DNA of 64,000 nt from JAIBJN01 sp963748205 (GTDB lineage Bacteria > Actinomycetota > Thermoleophilia > Gaiellales > Gaiellaceae): NCBI GenBank assembly GCA_963748205.1, contig CAVVIB010000014.1, forward strand, positions 35,348 through 99,347. Direction: 5' to 3'. The notes beneath the pieces are model-generated. The model was not told where the DNA came from and searched no databases. It saw only the letters and a list, made by a program, of their open reading frames with translations. Shown here piece by piece: positions 49,024 through 59,187 of the stretch (position 1 is its first letter; every line of letters begins with the position of its first letter). Position numbers and translations under genes: made by a program.

Positions 49024-50916
49024 GTGGCTGAGGTCGTGTGGAGACCGGACGAGGAGGCGCTCGAGCGCGCCAACATCGTCCGCTTGATGCGCAGGCACGG
49101 GATCGAGGACTACTGGGAGCTCGTGCGGCGCTCGCAGGAGGAGCCGGAGTGGTTCTGGCCGGCGATGATCGAGGACACGGGGCTCGAGTTCTCGACGCCG
49201 TGGGAGCGCGTCTACGACGATTCGCGCGGCCCGGAGTGGACGACGTGGTTCACGGGCAGCACGGTCTCGATCGCGCGCAACTGCGTCCACCGCTGGGCCG
49301 AGCGGACTCCCGACCGGGTCGGCGCCGTTTTCGCAGGCGAGGACGGATCGCGCCGCGAGCTGACCTTCGCCGACCTCTCGCGCGACGTGACGCGCCTGGC
49401 CGAGGGGCTCGTGCGCCTCGGCGTCGAGCCCGGCGACCGCGTCGCCATCTACCTGCCCATGTCGCCGGAGGTCGCTGTCGCCTCGCACGCGTGCGCGCAC
49501 ATCGGCGCGATCCAGATGCCGCTCTTCTCCGGCTTCGCCGCGCCCGCCGTGGCCCAGCGGCTCCAGGACTCCGAGGCCAAGGTCGTCATCACGGCCGACT
49601 ACTCGCTGCGGCGCGGCACCCGGCTTCCGATGCGCGAGACCGTCGAGGAGGCCGTGCGGCAGGCGCCGTCCGTCGAGCACGTCGTCACCTGGGAGCGCGA
49701 CTCGGGCTGGGGCGCGATCGTGGACGACAGCCCCGGCGAGCTGCCGGCGCTCGAGGTGGACGCCGAGCACCCGTACCTCCTCACGTACACGTCGGGCACG
49801 ACCGGCAAGCCGAAGGGGATCGTCCACGTCCAGGGCGGCTTCCTCGTCTCGATCACGCGCGAGGTCGCCTACCAGGCGGACGCGGGCCCGGACGACGTCC
49901 TCCACTTCGCCACGGACATGGGCTGGATCATGGGTCCGTGGACCGTGGTGGGCGCAGGCGCGCTCGGGTGTCCGATCGTCTTCGCCGAGGGCGCGCCCGA
50001 CAGGCCCACCGACCGGCTGTGGAGCCTCGTCGAGTCCGAGCGCGTCTCGATCCTCGGCCTCTCGCCCACTCTCGTGCGCGCGCTGATCCCGCACGGCGAG
50101 CCGACGGCCGACCTCTCGTCGCTCCGGGTGATGGTCACGACGGGCGAGCCCTGGAACCCGGATCCGTACCGCTGGCTCTTCGAGCGGGTCGGCGGCGGGC
50201 GCTGCCCGATCATCAACTGCTCGGGCGGGACGGAGATCGGCGCCTGCTTCCTCTCTCCGACGCCCGCGATCCCCATCAAGGAGTGCTCGCTGGGCGGGCC
50301 TGCGACGGGCATGGCGATGGACGTCGTCGACGCCGAGGGCCGCTCGCTCGTCGAGACCGGCGAGGTGGGCGAGCTCGTGTGCAGGCGGCCGTTCCCGGGG
50401 ATGACGCGCGGCTTCTGGCGCGACCCCGAGCGCTACCTGGACACCTACTGGCGCCGGTTACCCGGCGTCTGGATGCACGGGGACTGGGCGTCCGTGGACG
50501 AGGACGGCTACTGGTTCCTGCACGGCCGCTCCGACGACACGCTCAACATCGCCGGCAAGCGCATCGGGCCGGCCGAGCTCGAGTCGGCCGCAGTGGCGCA
50601 TCCCGCGGTCGCCGAGGCCGCCGCCGTCGGCGTCCCGCACGAGGTGAAGGGCGAGGTCGCCTGGATCTTCTGCGTCGCCTCCCCGGGGGCCGAGCCCTCG
50701 GAGGAGCTCGCCGCCGAGGTGGCCGAGCGGGCCGCGGCCGAGCTCGGCAAGGCCTTCCGGCCGGATCGCGTGGTGTTCGTCCCCGCGCTCCCGAAGACGC
50801 GCAGCGCGAAGATCGTGCGGCGCGCCGTCCGCGCCGGCGCCCTCGGCCAGGATCCGGGCGACCTCTCCTCCGTCGAGAACCCCGAAGCGCTGGAGGCCAT
50901 TGCTCGCGCCGTCTGA
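49024..50916 (+). CDS. AMP-forming acyl-CoA synthetase, acetyl-CoA synthetase-like (630 aa)
   Basis: Activates a carboxylic acid with ATP and CoA. Seen: ACS-like N-terminal cap (WERVYDDSRGPEWTTWFTGS), LLTYTSGTTGKPKGIVHVQG (P-loop), MVTTGEPWNPDPYRWLF, NCSGGTEIGACFLSPTP, GDWASVDEDGYWFLHGRSDD (with the hinge Asp in the GRSDD motif) and LPKTRSAKIVRRAVRA near the end (catalytic Lys in SAK). Acid specificity is not decided. GTG 49024; an in-frame ATG 49087 is possible. The 3' end overlaps the next gene by 17 nt. Confidence 0.9.
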   Translation: MAEVVWRPDEEALERANIVRLMRRHGIEDYWELVRRSQEEPEWFWPAMIEDTGLEFSTPWERVYDDSRGPEWTTWFTGSTVSIARNCVHRWAERTPDRVGAVFAGEDGSRRELTFADLSRDVTRLAEGLVRLGVEPGDRVAIYLPMSPEVAVASHACAHIGAIQMPLFSGFAAPAVAQRLQDSEAKVVITADYSLRRGTRLPMRETVEEAVRQAPSVEHVVTWERDSGWGAIVDDSPGELPALEVDAEHPYLLTYTSGTTGKPKGIVHVQGGFLVSITREVAYQADAGPDDVLHFATDMGWIMGPWTVVGAGALGCPIVFAEGAPDRPTDRLWSLVESERVSILGLSPTLVRALIPHGEPTADLSSLRVMVTTGEPWNPDPYRWLFERVGGGRCPIINCSGGTEIGACFLSPTPAIPIKECSLGGPATGMAMDVVDAEGRSLVETGEVGELVCRRPFPGMTRGFWRDPERYLDTYWRRLPGVWMHGDWASVDEDGYWFLHGRSDDTLNIAGKRIGPAELESAAVAHPAVAEAAAVGVPHEVKGEVAWIFCVASPGAEPSEELAAEVAERAAAELGKAFRPDRVVFVPALPKTRSAKIVRRAVRAGALGQDPGDLSSVENPEALEAIARAV

Positions 50917-51937
50917 GTACGAGGGAACGCCGACCCGCGGCTACCTGGACAGCGCGACGTACGGCCTCCCGCCGCGGTCGACGCTCACCGCGCTGGCCGA
51001 GGCGAGCGAGGGCTGGCGCACGCGCAAGCGCTGGCGCGACTGGGAGGAGGATGGCGAGGCCTGCCGCGCCCTATTCGCCGAGCTAGTCGGCGCCCGCGCG
51101 GAGGACATCGCCTTGACCCCGGCGGTCTCCATCGGCATCGGGCTCGTCGCCGCGAGCATCCCGGTCGAGGCCGGCTCGAACGTCGTCCTCTACGAGCGCG
51201 ACTTCACGTCGGCGCTCCTCCCCTGGAAGGCGCTGGAGCCGCGCGGCGTCGAGCTGCGCCCTGTTCCGCTCGAGGGCCTTGTCGACGCCGTCGACGAGCG
51301 CACCGCCGTCGTCTGCGTCAGCCTCGTCCAGTCCGCGGAGGGGCGCGTGGCCGACCTGGACGCGCTGCGGGCGACCGGCGTCCGCATCTGCCTGGATGCG
51401 ACCCAGGCGGTGGCCACGTACCCGATCGATCTCCGCGGCGTCGACTACCTCGTCGCGCACGGCTACAAGTGGATGCTGTGCCCGCGCGGGGTGGGGTTCC
51501 TCTACGTCAGCCCCGAGCGACGCGAGGAGCTGGGGCCCTGGACCTCCGGCTGGAAAGCGCGCGTCGACCCGTACGAGGACTACTACGGCTTTCCGGAGCC
51601 GGCCGGCGAAGCGCGGCGGCTCGACATCTCGGTGCCGTGGCTGTCGGCGGCCGGCGCGCGGAAGAGCCTCGAGCTCCTCGTCTCGCTGGGCAACGAGCGG
51701 ATCGCCGAGCACAACCTTGCCCTCGCCCGCTCGCTGACCGAGAAGCTCGGCCTGCCCGAGCCGGAGTCGCCGATCGTGCGCTTCCGCGTCGCCGACGCCG
51801 AGGCAGCCGCCGCCAACCTGCAGGAGGCGGGCATCGCCTGCGCCGTCCGGGCGGGATCGGTCCGCCTCTCGTTCCATCTCTACAACGACGAGGAAGACGT
51901 CGAGCTCGCGGCCTCCGCCGTCGGCGCGGTCGAGTAG
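50900..51937 (+). CDS. class V aminotransferase, cysteine desulfurase-like fold (345 aa)
   Basis: PLP enzyme. Starts at TTG 50900 within the end of the synthetase gene (17-nt overlap). Seen: RGYLDSATYGLPPRSTLTAL, LVQSAEGRVADLDAL, RICLDATQAVATYPID (cofactor Asp), and the Schiff-base Lys in YLVAHGYKWMLCPRGVGFLY. No active-site Cys loop typical of NifS/IscS was found, so it may be an aminotransferase or lyase rather than a desulfurase. Another class V gene lies at 57648. Confidence 0.85.
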   Translation: MLAPSEYEGTPTRGYLDSATYGLPPRSTLTALAEASEGWRTRKRWRDWEEDGEACRALFAELVGARAEDIALTPAVSIGIGLVAASIPVEAGSNVVLYERDFTSALLPWKALEPRGVELRPVPLEGLVDAVDERTAVVCVSLVQSAEGRVADLDALRATGVRICLDATQAVATYPIDLRGVDYLVAHGYKWMLCPRGVGFLYVSPERREELGPWTSGWKARVDPYEDYYGFPEPAGEARRLDISVPWLSAAGARKSLELLVSLGNERIAEHNLALARSLTEKLGLPEPESPIVRFRVADAEAAAANLQEAGIACAVRAGSVRLSFHLYNDEEDVELAASAVGAVE

Positions 51938-51946
51938 GGTGCCCGC

Positions 51947-52333
51947 GTGATCCGCCTGCTCGTGCGCGTCGCGGTGGCGGTCGCCGCAAACGCCGTCGGC
52001 CTGCTCGTGGCCGCCGCGCTCCTCGACGGCGTTCACCTCAACGGTGCAGCCTTCTTCGTGGCGGTCGTCATCTTCACGGTGGCTTTCGCGCTGCTCCACC
52101 CGTTTCTGTTCATCCAGCTCCGCCGGCTCCGACTGGTTGCGTTCGTCGCAGCGGCGCTGCTCGCGACGCTTATCGCGCTGATCGTCACTGATCTCGTCTC
52201 CGACGGCCTCACGATCAACGGCGCCGGAACCTGGATTGCCGCGACGGTGATCGTCTGGCTTGCCGCCCTCCTGGCGGCGTTCATCCTGCCGTTCCTCGGC
52301 CTCCGGAAGTTCATGGAGGAGCGGCGGGACTAA
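51947..52333 (+). CDS. small four-helix membrane protein, phage-holin-IV-like (128 aa)
   Basis: Four hydrophobic helices over nearly the whole length (VAVAANAVGLLVAAALL, AAFFVAVVIFTVAFALL, LVAFVAAALLATLIALIVTD, WIAATVIVWLAALLAAFIL), with the helix-breaking DGLTINGAGTW loop before the last. This pattern is seen in the holin-like four-TM families. GTG 51947, 9 nt after the aminotransferase stop. Function unknown; no lysis genes nearby. Confidence 0.7.
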   Translation: MIRLLVRVAVAVAANAVGLLVAAALLDGVHLNGAAFFVAVVIFTVAFALLHPFLFIQLRRLRLVAFVAAALLATLIALIVTDLVSDGLTINGAGTWIAATVIVWLAALLAAFILPFLGLRKFMEERRD

Positions 52334-52375
52334 GCGGTTTTCGCCCGCGAGGCGTAAACAGCTAGAATTCAGGGC

Positions 52376-54092
52376 ATGCGCCTCGCGCTCGCCCAGATCG
52401 ACACCGTCGTCGGCGACCTCGACGGCAACCGCGACCGGATCCTCGGCCGCCTCGACGAGGCGCGCGAGGCCGGCGCCGACCTCGTCCTCTTCCCCGAGCT
52501 CGCCGTGACCGGCTACCCGCCCGAGGACCTGCTCCTGCGGCCCAGCTTCCTCCGCGCCGCCCGGCGCACCCTGGACGAGATCGCGGCCGCGTCCACGGGC
52601 ATCTCGGCGCTCGTCGGCTTCCCGCACCTCGACCGCGACCTCTTCAACGCGTGCGCCGTGATCGTCGACGGCAAGGTCGAGGCGGTGTACGAGAAGCACT
52701 TCCTCCCCAACTACGGCGTCTTCGACGAGGACCGCTACTTCCAGCCGGGCCGCGACCTCGTGCTCCTGCGCTGCGGCGAGGCGCTCGTAGGCCCCACCGT
52801 CTGCGAGGACATCTGGCAGCCGGGGCCGCCCGCGACCGACCTTGCGCTCGCGGGTGCACACGTGATCGCGAACATCTCCGCCTCGCCGTTCCACGTCGGC
52901 AAGGGCATCGAGCGCGAGCAGATGCTGGCCGCCCGCGCGCGCGACAACTCGTGCTGGATCGTCTACCTGAACGCCGTCGGCGCGCAGGACGAGCTGATCT
53001 TCGACGGGCAGAGCCTCGTTCTCGACGAGAACGGGGACGTGGTTGCGCGCGGGCCGGCCTTCGAGGAGGCGCTGCTCGTCGTCGACGTGGACGCCTCGAC
53101 GGCGGTCGGCCGGCGCCTGCGCGACGCGCGGCGGCGCTCCCTGGCACGGGCGCTGCAGGAGCTGCCGGATCCGCCCGAGATCGAAATTCCAGATCGCGGA
53201 CGGCGACCGACCGCCTGCGACGCCGGTCGTGGCGCCGCTGCTCGACGAGCTGGAGGAGATGCGGCTGGCCATCGAGCTCGGCCTGCGCGACTACGTGGAG
53301 AAGAACGAGTTCACGGAGGTCGTGCTCGGCATCTCCGGCGGCATCGACTCGGCCCTCACTGCGGCGCTTGCCGCCGAGGCGCTCGCCCCCGAGCACGTCG
53401 TCTGCGTCTCGATGCCGTCGCAGTTCTCGTCCGCCGAGACGAGGGCCGACGCGCGGGCAGTCGCCGAGTCGCTCGGCACGAGGTTCATGGAGATCCCCAT
53501 CGGCCCCGTCGTCGAGGCGACCGGCGCCGCGCTCGCCGAGGCCTTCGCGGGCACCGAGCGCGGAGTCGCCGAGGAGAACATCCAGGCGCGCGCCCGCGGG
53601 CTGATCCTGATGGCGCTCTCGAACAAGTTCGGGTGGCTGCTGCTCGCCACGGGGAACAAGAGCGAGCTCTCGGTCGGCTACGCCACGCTCTACGGCGACA
53701 TGGCCGGCGGGTTCGCGCTCCTCAAGGACGTGTACAAGACGGACGTCTACCGGCTGTCGCACCACCTCAACGAGCGGGCGGGCCGGGAGTTGATCCCGGC
53801 GTCGGTGCTCGAGCGGGCCCCGAGCGCCGAGCTGCGGCCCGACCAGAAGGACGAGGACTCGCTGCCGCCGTACGCCGAGCTGGACGAGGTGCTCGAGGCC
53901 TACGTGGAGCTGGACAGCTCGCGGGAGGAGCTGACCTCGAACGGCTTCGACCCGGAGGTCGTCGAGCGGGCCCTCGCGATGATCGACCGGGCGGAGTACA
54001 AGCGCCGCCAGGCCCCGCCAGGGGTCAAGCTGCGCCCGAAGGCGTTCGGCCGCGACCGCCGCGTCCCGATCACGAACCGCTGGCGCGACTGA
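52376..54092 (+). CDS. nadE: glutamine-dependent NAD+ synthetase, one frameshift
   Basis: Last step of NAD synthesis: amidation of deamido-NAD with ammonia from glutamine. N-terminal nitrilase-type glutaminase has the Glu-Lys-Cys triad in LFPELAVTGYPPEDL, VYEKHFLPNYGVFDEDRYF and GPTVCEDIWQPG. The synthetase domain has LGISGGIDSALTAALAAEAL (ATP pyrophosphatase loop), LLATGNKSELSVGYATLYGD and ends GVKLRPKAFGRDRRVPITNR. Between about 53180 and 53205 the frame moves by one base (EIEIPD to FQIADGDRPPATPVV). Both halves are intact, so an indel in the gaaattccag run is likely. ATG 52376. Confidence 0.93.
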
Positions 54093-54225
54093 GCCCTCGG
54101 GCCTCGCGCGCGCGATTGATTAACCGGGGCACCCCATCCCACCACCCGCTTTCGAGCGTAGCCCCGAGAAACGCGCGCGTGGCGCGCGGAACGTAAGAGA
54201 ACGCGCGCGAACCGTGCCGAGATGC

Positions 54226-54748
54226 TCAGCGGCCGAGATGCTCGGCCAGGCGCTCGAACCAGGCGAGCCGCTCGTCGTACGGGACGGCGGCGTTCGCGGG
54301 TGACGTCGAGGGCAGAACGAAGAGCGCCGTCGCGCCCAGCTTCCGCTCCTGCAGCCCCAACTCGCTCCGCGCGAAGTCCGAACGCTCCCTGAAACGACGA
54401 CTTGCCGACGAAGGCGATCGTTCCGGGTTCGAGCTCGGCCGCCAGCCGCTCCAGGCGCTCCGTGGAGCCGGCGAAGTCGCCCCGGCGCAGGTCGCTCGAG
54501 CCCTTCGTCGTCCGGTAGGCGGCGTTCGTGAGCCCGTAGCCGAGCCCCGGCATGTCCCACTGCTCGCTCGGGTCGAGCAGGCGCGGCGTCAGGCCCGCGT
54601 CCGCGAGCAGGCGCCAGAAGTCGTTGCGCGGGTTGGCGAAGTGGCACCCCGCCTCGGATGAGCGGCGGCCGGGATTGATGCCGCAGAAGACGCAACGCAG
54701 GCCCGGCGCCAGGATGTCCGGAACCGCCGAGACCGCCTGCGCTGCCAC
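54226..54748 (-). CDS. mismatch-specific uracil-DNA glycosylase (Mug/TDG family), one frameshift
   Basis: Removes uracil or thymine from G-mismatches. GTG 54748. Seen: LRCVFCGINPGRRSSEAGCH (motif GINPG), FANPRNDFWRLLADAG, MPGLGYGLTN and IAFVGKSSF. At about 54398 (gtttcaggg) one extra base breaks the frame; skipping it gives ERSDFARSELGLQERKLGAT, then LFVLPSTSPANAAVPYDE and a stop at 54226, the normal end of the family. About 173 residues after correction. Divergent from the broken aldehyde dehydrogenase gene. Confidence 0.88.
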
Positions 54749-54784
54749 GGCGATACTCTACGACGAGCGAAATAGGAGGCGAAG

Positions 54785-56267
54785 ATGGCGCAGGTCGAGG
54801 ACAAGCCCGGGGTCGCGACTCGAGACCCTGAAGAACTTCATCGGAGGACGCTGGGTCGAGGCCGAGGGGGCCGAGACGATGGCGCGTGACCAATCCCGCC
54901 AACGGCGAGACGCTCGGCTCGGTGCCGCTCTCCGGCGCCGCCGAGGTGGACGCGGCCGTGCGGGCGGCGCGTGAGGCCTTCCCGGCCTGGCGCTCGACGC
55001 CCCCGGTCGAGCGCGCGCGGGCGTGCTTCGAGCTCAAGTACCGGCTCGAGAGCCTCGCAAGAACGAGCTCGCCTCCATCGTCACCAGGGACAACGGAAAG
55101 GCGATCAAGGACGCGGCCGGCGAGGTCCGGCGCGGGATCGAGTGCGTCGAGGTTGCCACCGGCGTCCCGACGCTGATGCAGGGGACGAACCTCGAGGACG
55201 TCTCGCGCGGGATCGACTCCGACATGATCCGGCAGCCGATCGGCGTCTTCGCTGGCGGTGACGCCGTTCAACTTCCCGTTCATGGTGCCCGATGTGGTTC
55301 CTGCCGTTTGCCATCGCGTGCGGGAACACGTTCATCTGCAAGCCGTCCGAGCAGGACCCGCTCGCGGTCCAGCGCATCTTCGAGCTCCTCGACGGACGTC
55401 GTCCCGCCGGGCGTCGTCAATCTCGTGCACGGCGGCAAGCCGTCCGTGGACGCAATCCTCGAGCACCCGGCAGGTCGACGGCGTCTCCTTCGTCGGCTCG
55501 ACGCCGGTCGCGCACTACATCTACGAAATAGGCGCGAAGCACGGCAAGCGAGTCCAGGCACTCGGCGGAGCGAAGAACCACGTCATCGTCATGCCCGACG
55601 CCGAGCTCGACTCGCGCCGCCGACGGCGTGCTCTCCTCCGCCTTCCACGCGGCCGGCCAGCGCTGCCTGGCCAACTCGGTCTGCATCGCGGTCGGCGACG
55701 ACCTACGAGCCGCTGAAGCGAGGCGCTCGCGGAGAAGGGCGCCGCCATGGTCGTCGGCGACGGGTCCGAACCCGGAGACCGAGGTCGGCCCGGTCATCTC
55801 GGCCGCCTCGCACGAGCGGATCCTCGGCTGGATCGAGAAGGGCGCCGGCGGGCGGAGAGATCGTCCTCGACGGCCGCGGGCGCGGATCCGAGGACGGCAA
55901 CTTCATCGGTCCGACCATCATCGAGTCCGAGCCGGGCTCCGAGATCGCGCGCGAGGAGATCTTCGGGCCGGTCCTGACGCTGCTGAAGGCGGCGGACTTC
56001 GACGAGGCGATCGAGATCCTCAACTCCTCGACGAAGGGCAACGCAGCCTCGATCTTCACGACGAGCGGCGGCGCGATGCGCCGATTCCGCTACGAAGCGC
56101 AAGCCGGGATGCTCGGCGTCAACATCGGCGTCGCTGCGCCGATGGCGTACTTCCCCTTCACCGGCTGGAAGGACTCGTTCTTCGGCGACCTGCACGCGCA
56201 CGGCCGCGACGCGATCGAGTTCTACACGGAGAAGAAGGTCGTCATCACGCGCTGGCCGAAGATCTAG
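54785..56267 (+). pseudogene. mmsA: methylmalonate-semialdehyde dehydrogenase (MmsA type) interrupted by about 12 frame changes
   Basis: CoA-acylating aldehyde dehydrogenase of valine/inositol catabolism. ATG 54785 has taggagg upstream. Reading across frames gives an intact protein: LKNFIGGRWVEAEGAETM, VTNPANGETLGSVPLSGAAE, TPFNFPFMVP, MWFLPFAIACGNTFICKPSE, VSFVGSTPVAHYIYEIGAKH, FHAAGQRCLANSVCIAVG (catalytic Cys), GPTIIESEPGSEIAREEIFG, and APMAYFPFTGWKDSFFGDLH. Frame changes fall at about 54818, 54885, 55056, 55257, 55290, 55395, 55471, 55615, 55712, 55730, 55770 and 55853. All but 55056 act as single-base insertions, mostly G or C. No in-frame stop or domain loss exists between them. Sequencing error or very recent decay. 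Confidence 0.85.
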
Positions 56268-56270
56268 CGC

Positions 56271-56676
56271 GTGGCGAAACGGTTCGAGTACGCGGCGAGC
56301 CTCGACGCCGAAGGAGGGCTGCTCGCGGGCGGTGAGGCACCGCTCGTACCCGGTGAGCCGTGGACGCCCGAGCACCTCGTCCTCGCCGGGCTCATGCGCT
56401 GCACGCTGAAGAGCCTGCGCTTCCACGCCGAGCGCGAGAGCGTCACCGTCCGCGGCAACGCGGCGGCCGAAGGCATCGTCTCCAAGCGCGAGGAGGACGG
56501 CCGCTATGCCTTCGTCGAGATCGAGGTCGGGCTGGACGTCGAGCTCGACCCGCTACCCGAGGAGGCCGCGCTCGGCGAGCTGCTCGACCTCGCTGAGCGC
56601 GACTGCTTCGTCGGCGCTTCCCTGACGGCGTCCGCCCCGCTACGAGTGGCGCGTGAACGGCGAGGTGATCCGGTGA
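56271..56676 (+). CDS. OsmC/Ohr family protein, C-terminal frameshift
   Basis: Thiol-dependent peroxide reductase fold. GTG 56271, 3 nt after mmsA. Seen: YAASLDAEGGLLAGGEAPLV, PWTPEHLVLAGLMRCTLKSL (first Cys position), FVEIEVGLDVELDP and LAERDCFVGASLTAS (second Cys). The frame moves by one in gcccc at 56634-56638; the other frame gives PRYEWRVNGEVIR and a stop at 56674-56676, the expected end. That stop overlaps the epimerase start (gtga). Confidence 0.85.
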
Positions 56677-57651
56677 GGATCCTCATCCTCGGCGGGACGC
56701 TCTTCGTCGGGCGCCACCTGGTCGAGGCGGCGCTCGAGCGCGGCCACGAGGTGACGCTCTTCAACCGCGGGCAGACCGATGCGGGCCTCTATCCGGACCT
56801 CGAGACGCGCCACGGCGATCGCGCCGCCGGCGACCTCGAGAGCCTCCGCGAGGGCACCTGGGACGCAGTCTTCGACACTTCCGCGCGCGTGCCGCGCTGG
56901 GTGCGCGAGGCGGCGACACTGCTCGGCGACCGCGTCGGCCACTACGGCTTCGTCTCGAGCTGCTCCGTCTACTCGGACACGACCCTGCCGGGCACGAACG
57001 AGTCGTCGCCGGTGCATGCGCTCGAAGACGAGACGACCGAGGAGATCACCTCCGCAGACGTGTACGGCGGCCTCAAGGTGCTCTGCGAGCGCGAGCTCGA
57101 ACGGGCGCTTCCCGGGCGCTCGCTGTCGGCCCGCGCCGGCCTGATCGTCGGCCCCTACGACCGGAGCGGCCGCTTCACGTACTGGGTGCACCGGATCGCC
57201 CGCGGAGGCGACGTCCTCGCGCCGGAGCCGCGCGACCAGCCGGTGCAGCTGATCCACGGCCGCGACCTGGCGGACTGGCTTCTGGACATGGCCGAGAAGG
57301 GGCGAGACGGGCGTCTACAACGCGACCGGCCCGGAGAGCCCGCTGACGATGGAGCGGCTGCTCGAGGCGATCGTCGCCGAGACGGGGAGCGCCGCGCGGC
57401 TCGTCTGGGTGGACGAGGACTACCTGGTCGAGAACGGGGTCGAGGCCTGGAGCGACCTGCCGCTCTGGCTGGCGCCGGGCGGGAACCCCGAGGTGGCGAA
57501 CTTCCTCGCCGTGGACGTCACCCGGGCCGTGACCGCCGGCCTGACGTTCAGGCCGCTCGCGCGGACGATCCGCGACACGCTCGAGCACGCGGACACGTCG
57601 CCCGAGGCCGGGCTCGACGAGACGCGCGAGCGGGAGCTCCTGGCGCGATGA
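56673..57651 (+). CDS. NAD-dependent epimerase/dehydratase (extended SDR), one frameshift
   Basis: Rossmann-fold sugar-nucleotide or related oxidoreductase. GTG 56673 (RILILGGTLFVGRHLVEAAL with the GGTxFVG cofactor loop). Then HYGFVSSCSVYSDTTLPG, DVYGGLKVLCERELE (YxxxK), RAGLIVGPYDRSGRFTYWVH and VQLIHGRDLADWLLDMAEKG. At about 57303 (aaggggcgag) one base shifts the frame; the other frame continues ETGVYNATGPESPLTMERLL to the stop at 57651, which overlaps the next ATG by 4 nt. Substrate unknown. Confidence 0.87.
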
Positions 57652-58814
57652 GCGCCGTCGCCCTCGACGTCGCGGCCGTCCGCGCACGCTTCTCCGCGCT
57701 CGACCGGCCGCTGGCCTTCCTGGACGCGCCGGGAGGGACCCAGACGCCCGACTCCGTCATCGAGGCGATGGCGTCCTACCTGCGCGAGTCGAACGCGAAC
57801 CTCGGCGGGCCGTTCGAGACGAGCATGCGCAGCGACGCCCTGATCGTCAGCGCCCACCACACGGCGGCGCGCTTCCTCGGCTGCGAGGCCGACGAGGTCG
57901 GCTTCGGCCAGAACATGACCACGCTGAACTTCGCGCTCACGCGCACGCTCGGCCGCGAGCTCCGTGCCGGCGACGAGATCGTCGTCACGCGGCTCGACCA
58001 CGACGGGAACATCTCGCCGTGGCTCGAGCTCGCGCACGACCTCGACCTCGTCGTCCGCTTCGTCGACATCCGGGACGAGGACGCCACGCTCGACCTGGAC
58101 GACCTGGAGCGGCAGCTCGGCGAGCGGACGCGCGTGGTCGCCTTCCCCTGGGCCTCGAACGCCGTCGGGACGGTCACGGACGTCCGGCGGATCGTCGACC
58201 TCGCGCACGCGGCGGGCGCGCTCGCCTGGGTCGACGCCGTCCACTACGGCCCGCACGGGCCGATCGACGTCAGGGCGGTCGACGCCGACGTGCTCCTCTG
58301 CTCGCCCTACAAGTTCTTCGGTCCGCACCTCGGGCTCTTCTACGGGAGGCGGGAGCTGATCGAGCGCTGGCGCCCGTACAAGGTGCGGCCGGCTCCGGAC
58401 GAGCCGATCGGCGCGCGCTTCGAGACCGGCACGCTCCCGCACGAGGCTCTGGCCGGCTTCTGCGCCGCCGTTGCCTACATCGAGTCGCTGGGCTGGGAGG
58501 CGGTCACGGCGCACGAGCGCGAGCTGGGCGAGCGCTTCCTCGCCGGCTTGCCCGAGAGCATTCGCCTCCACGGTCTCCGCACGATGGACGGCCGCGTGCC
58601 CACGTTCGCGCTCACCGTCCCGGGCCTGACCCCGGAGGAGGCGTCGACGCGCCTCGCCGAGCGCGACATCGCCGCCTGGTGGGGTGACTACTACGCCTAC
58701 GAGGTGATGCAGCGGCTCGGCCTCCCCGACGGCGCGCTCCGTGTCGGCTTCGTCCACTACAACACCGCCGACGAGGTCGACCGGGCGCTGGCGGCCCTCG
58801 CCGAGCTCGCCTGA
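57648..58814 (+). CDS. class V aminotransferase / cysteine desulfurase-like protein (388 aa)
   Basis: PLP-dependent. ATG 57648 in an atga overlap. Seen: PLAFLDAPGGTQTPDSVIEA, GFGQNMTTLNFALTRTLG, EIVVTRLDHDGNISPWLELA, AWVDAVHYGPHGPIDVRAVD (cofactor Asp), and the PLP Lys in CSPYKFFGPHLGLFYGRR. The desulfurase-type Cys loop is not evident. Downstream gene overlaps by one base (tgatg). Distinct from the class V gene at 50900. Confidence 0.88.
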   Translation: MSAVALDVAAVRARFSALDRPLAFLDAPGGTQTPDSVIEAMASYLRESNANLGGPFETSMRSDALIVSAHHTAARFLGCEADEVGFGQNMTTLNFALTRTLGRELRAGDEIVVTRLDHDGNISPWLELAHDLDLVVRFVDIRDEDATLDLDDLERQLGERTRVVAFPWASNAVGTVTDVRRIVDLAHAAGALAWVDAVHYGPHGPIDVRAVDADVLLCSPYKFFGPHLGLFYGRRELIERWRPYKVRPAPDEPIGARFETGTLPHEALAGFCAAVAYIESLGWEAVTAHERELGERFLAGLPESIRLHGLRTMDGRVPTFALTVPGLTPEEASTRLAERDIAAWWGDYYAYEVMQRLGLPDGALRVGFVHYNTADEVDRALAALAELA

Positions 58815-59098
58815 TGCTGCGGCTCTACTGGGCGCGCAACGACGGGATGGGCGGCCACGTCTTCCTCGGCGTGGAGGACCTCGAGCGCCTGGCGGCCGAG
58901 ATGAACGAGCAGGGCATGACGGGCTGGCTCTCGCTCGACCGGCTCGAGCCGGGGGCGACGATCCCGCCCGGGGCGGTCGACTTCGCGCTCTCCCAGGCCT
59001 CGCCCGAGCCGAAGACGCTCGACGACCCGAAGCTCTGGGAGGACTGGCTCGGCTTCCTCGCCGGCGCCGCCGAGAACGGCGGCATAGTCGTCAGCTAG
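58814..59098 (+). CDS. hypothetical protein (94 aa)
   Basis: Not recognised. Begins MLRLYWARNDGMGGHVFLGV; a mixed alpha/beta small domain with no signal peptide, helix bundle or metal site. One-base overlap with the aminotransferase stop shows it is a real coupled gene of this operon. Confidence 0.6.
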   Translation: MLRLYWARNDGMGGHVFLGVEDLERLAAEMNEQGMTGWLSLDRLEPGATIPPGAVDFALSQASPEPKTLDDPKLWEDWLGFLAGAAENGGIVVS

Positions 59099-59187
59099 AT
59101 CGCTGCGCTGGCAAGATTCCAGGCGGGAGCGCTCGCACGAACCTTGAGCGAGATGCGGAGGCGAACCCAGACCGTGGAGGGAGACAG

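Noticed and set aside
54120..55283. 387-codon minus-strand ORF over the glycosylase
   Set aside because: It is the out-of-frame continuation of the glycosylase sequence after its frameshift and antisense to the dehydrogenase gene.
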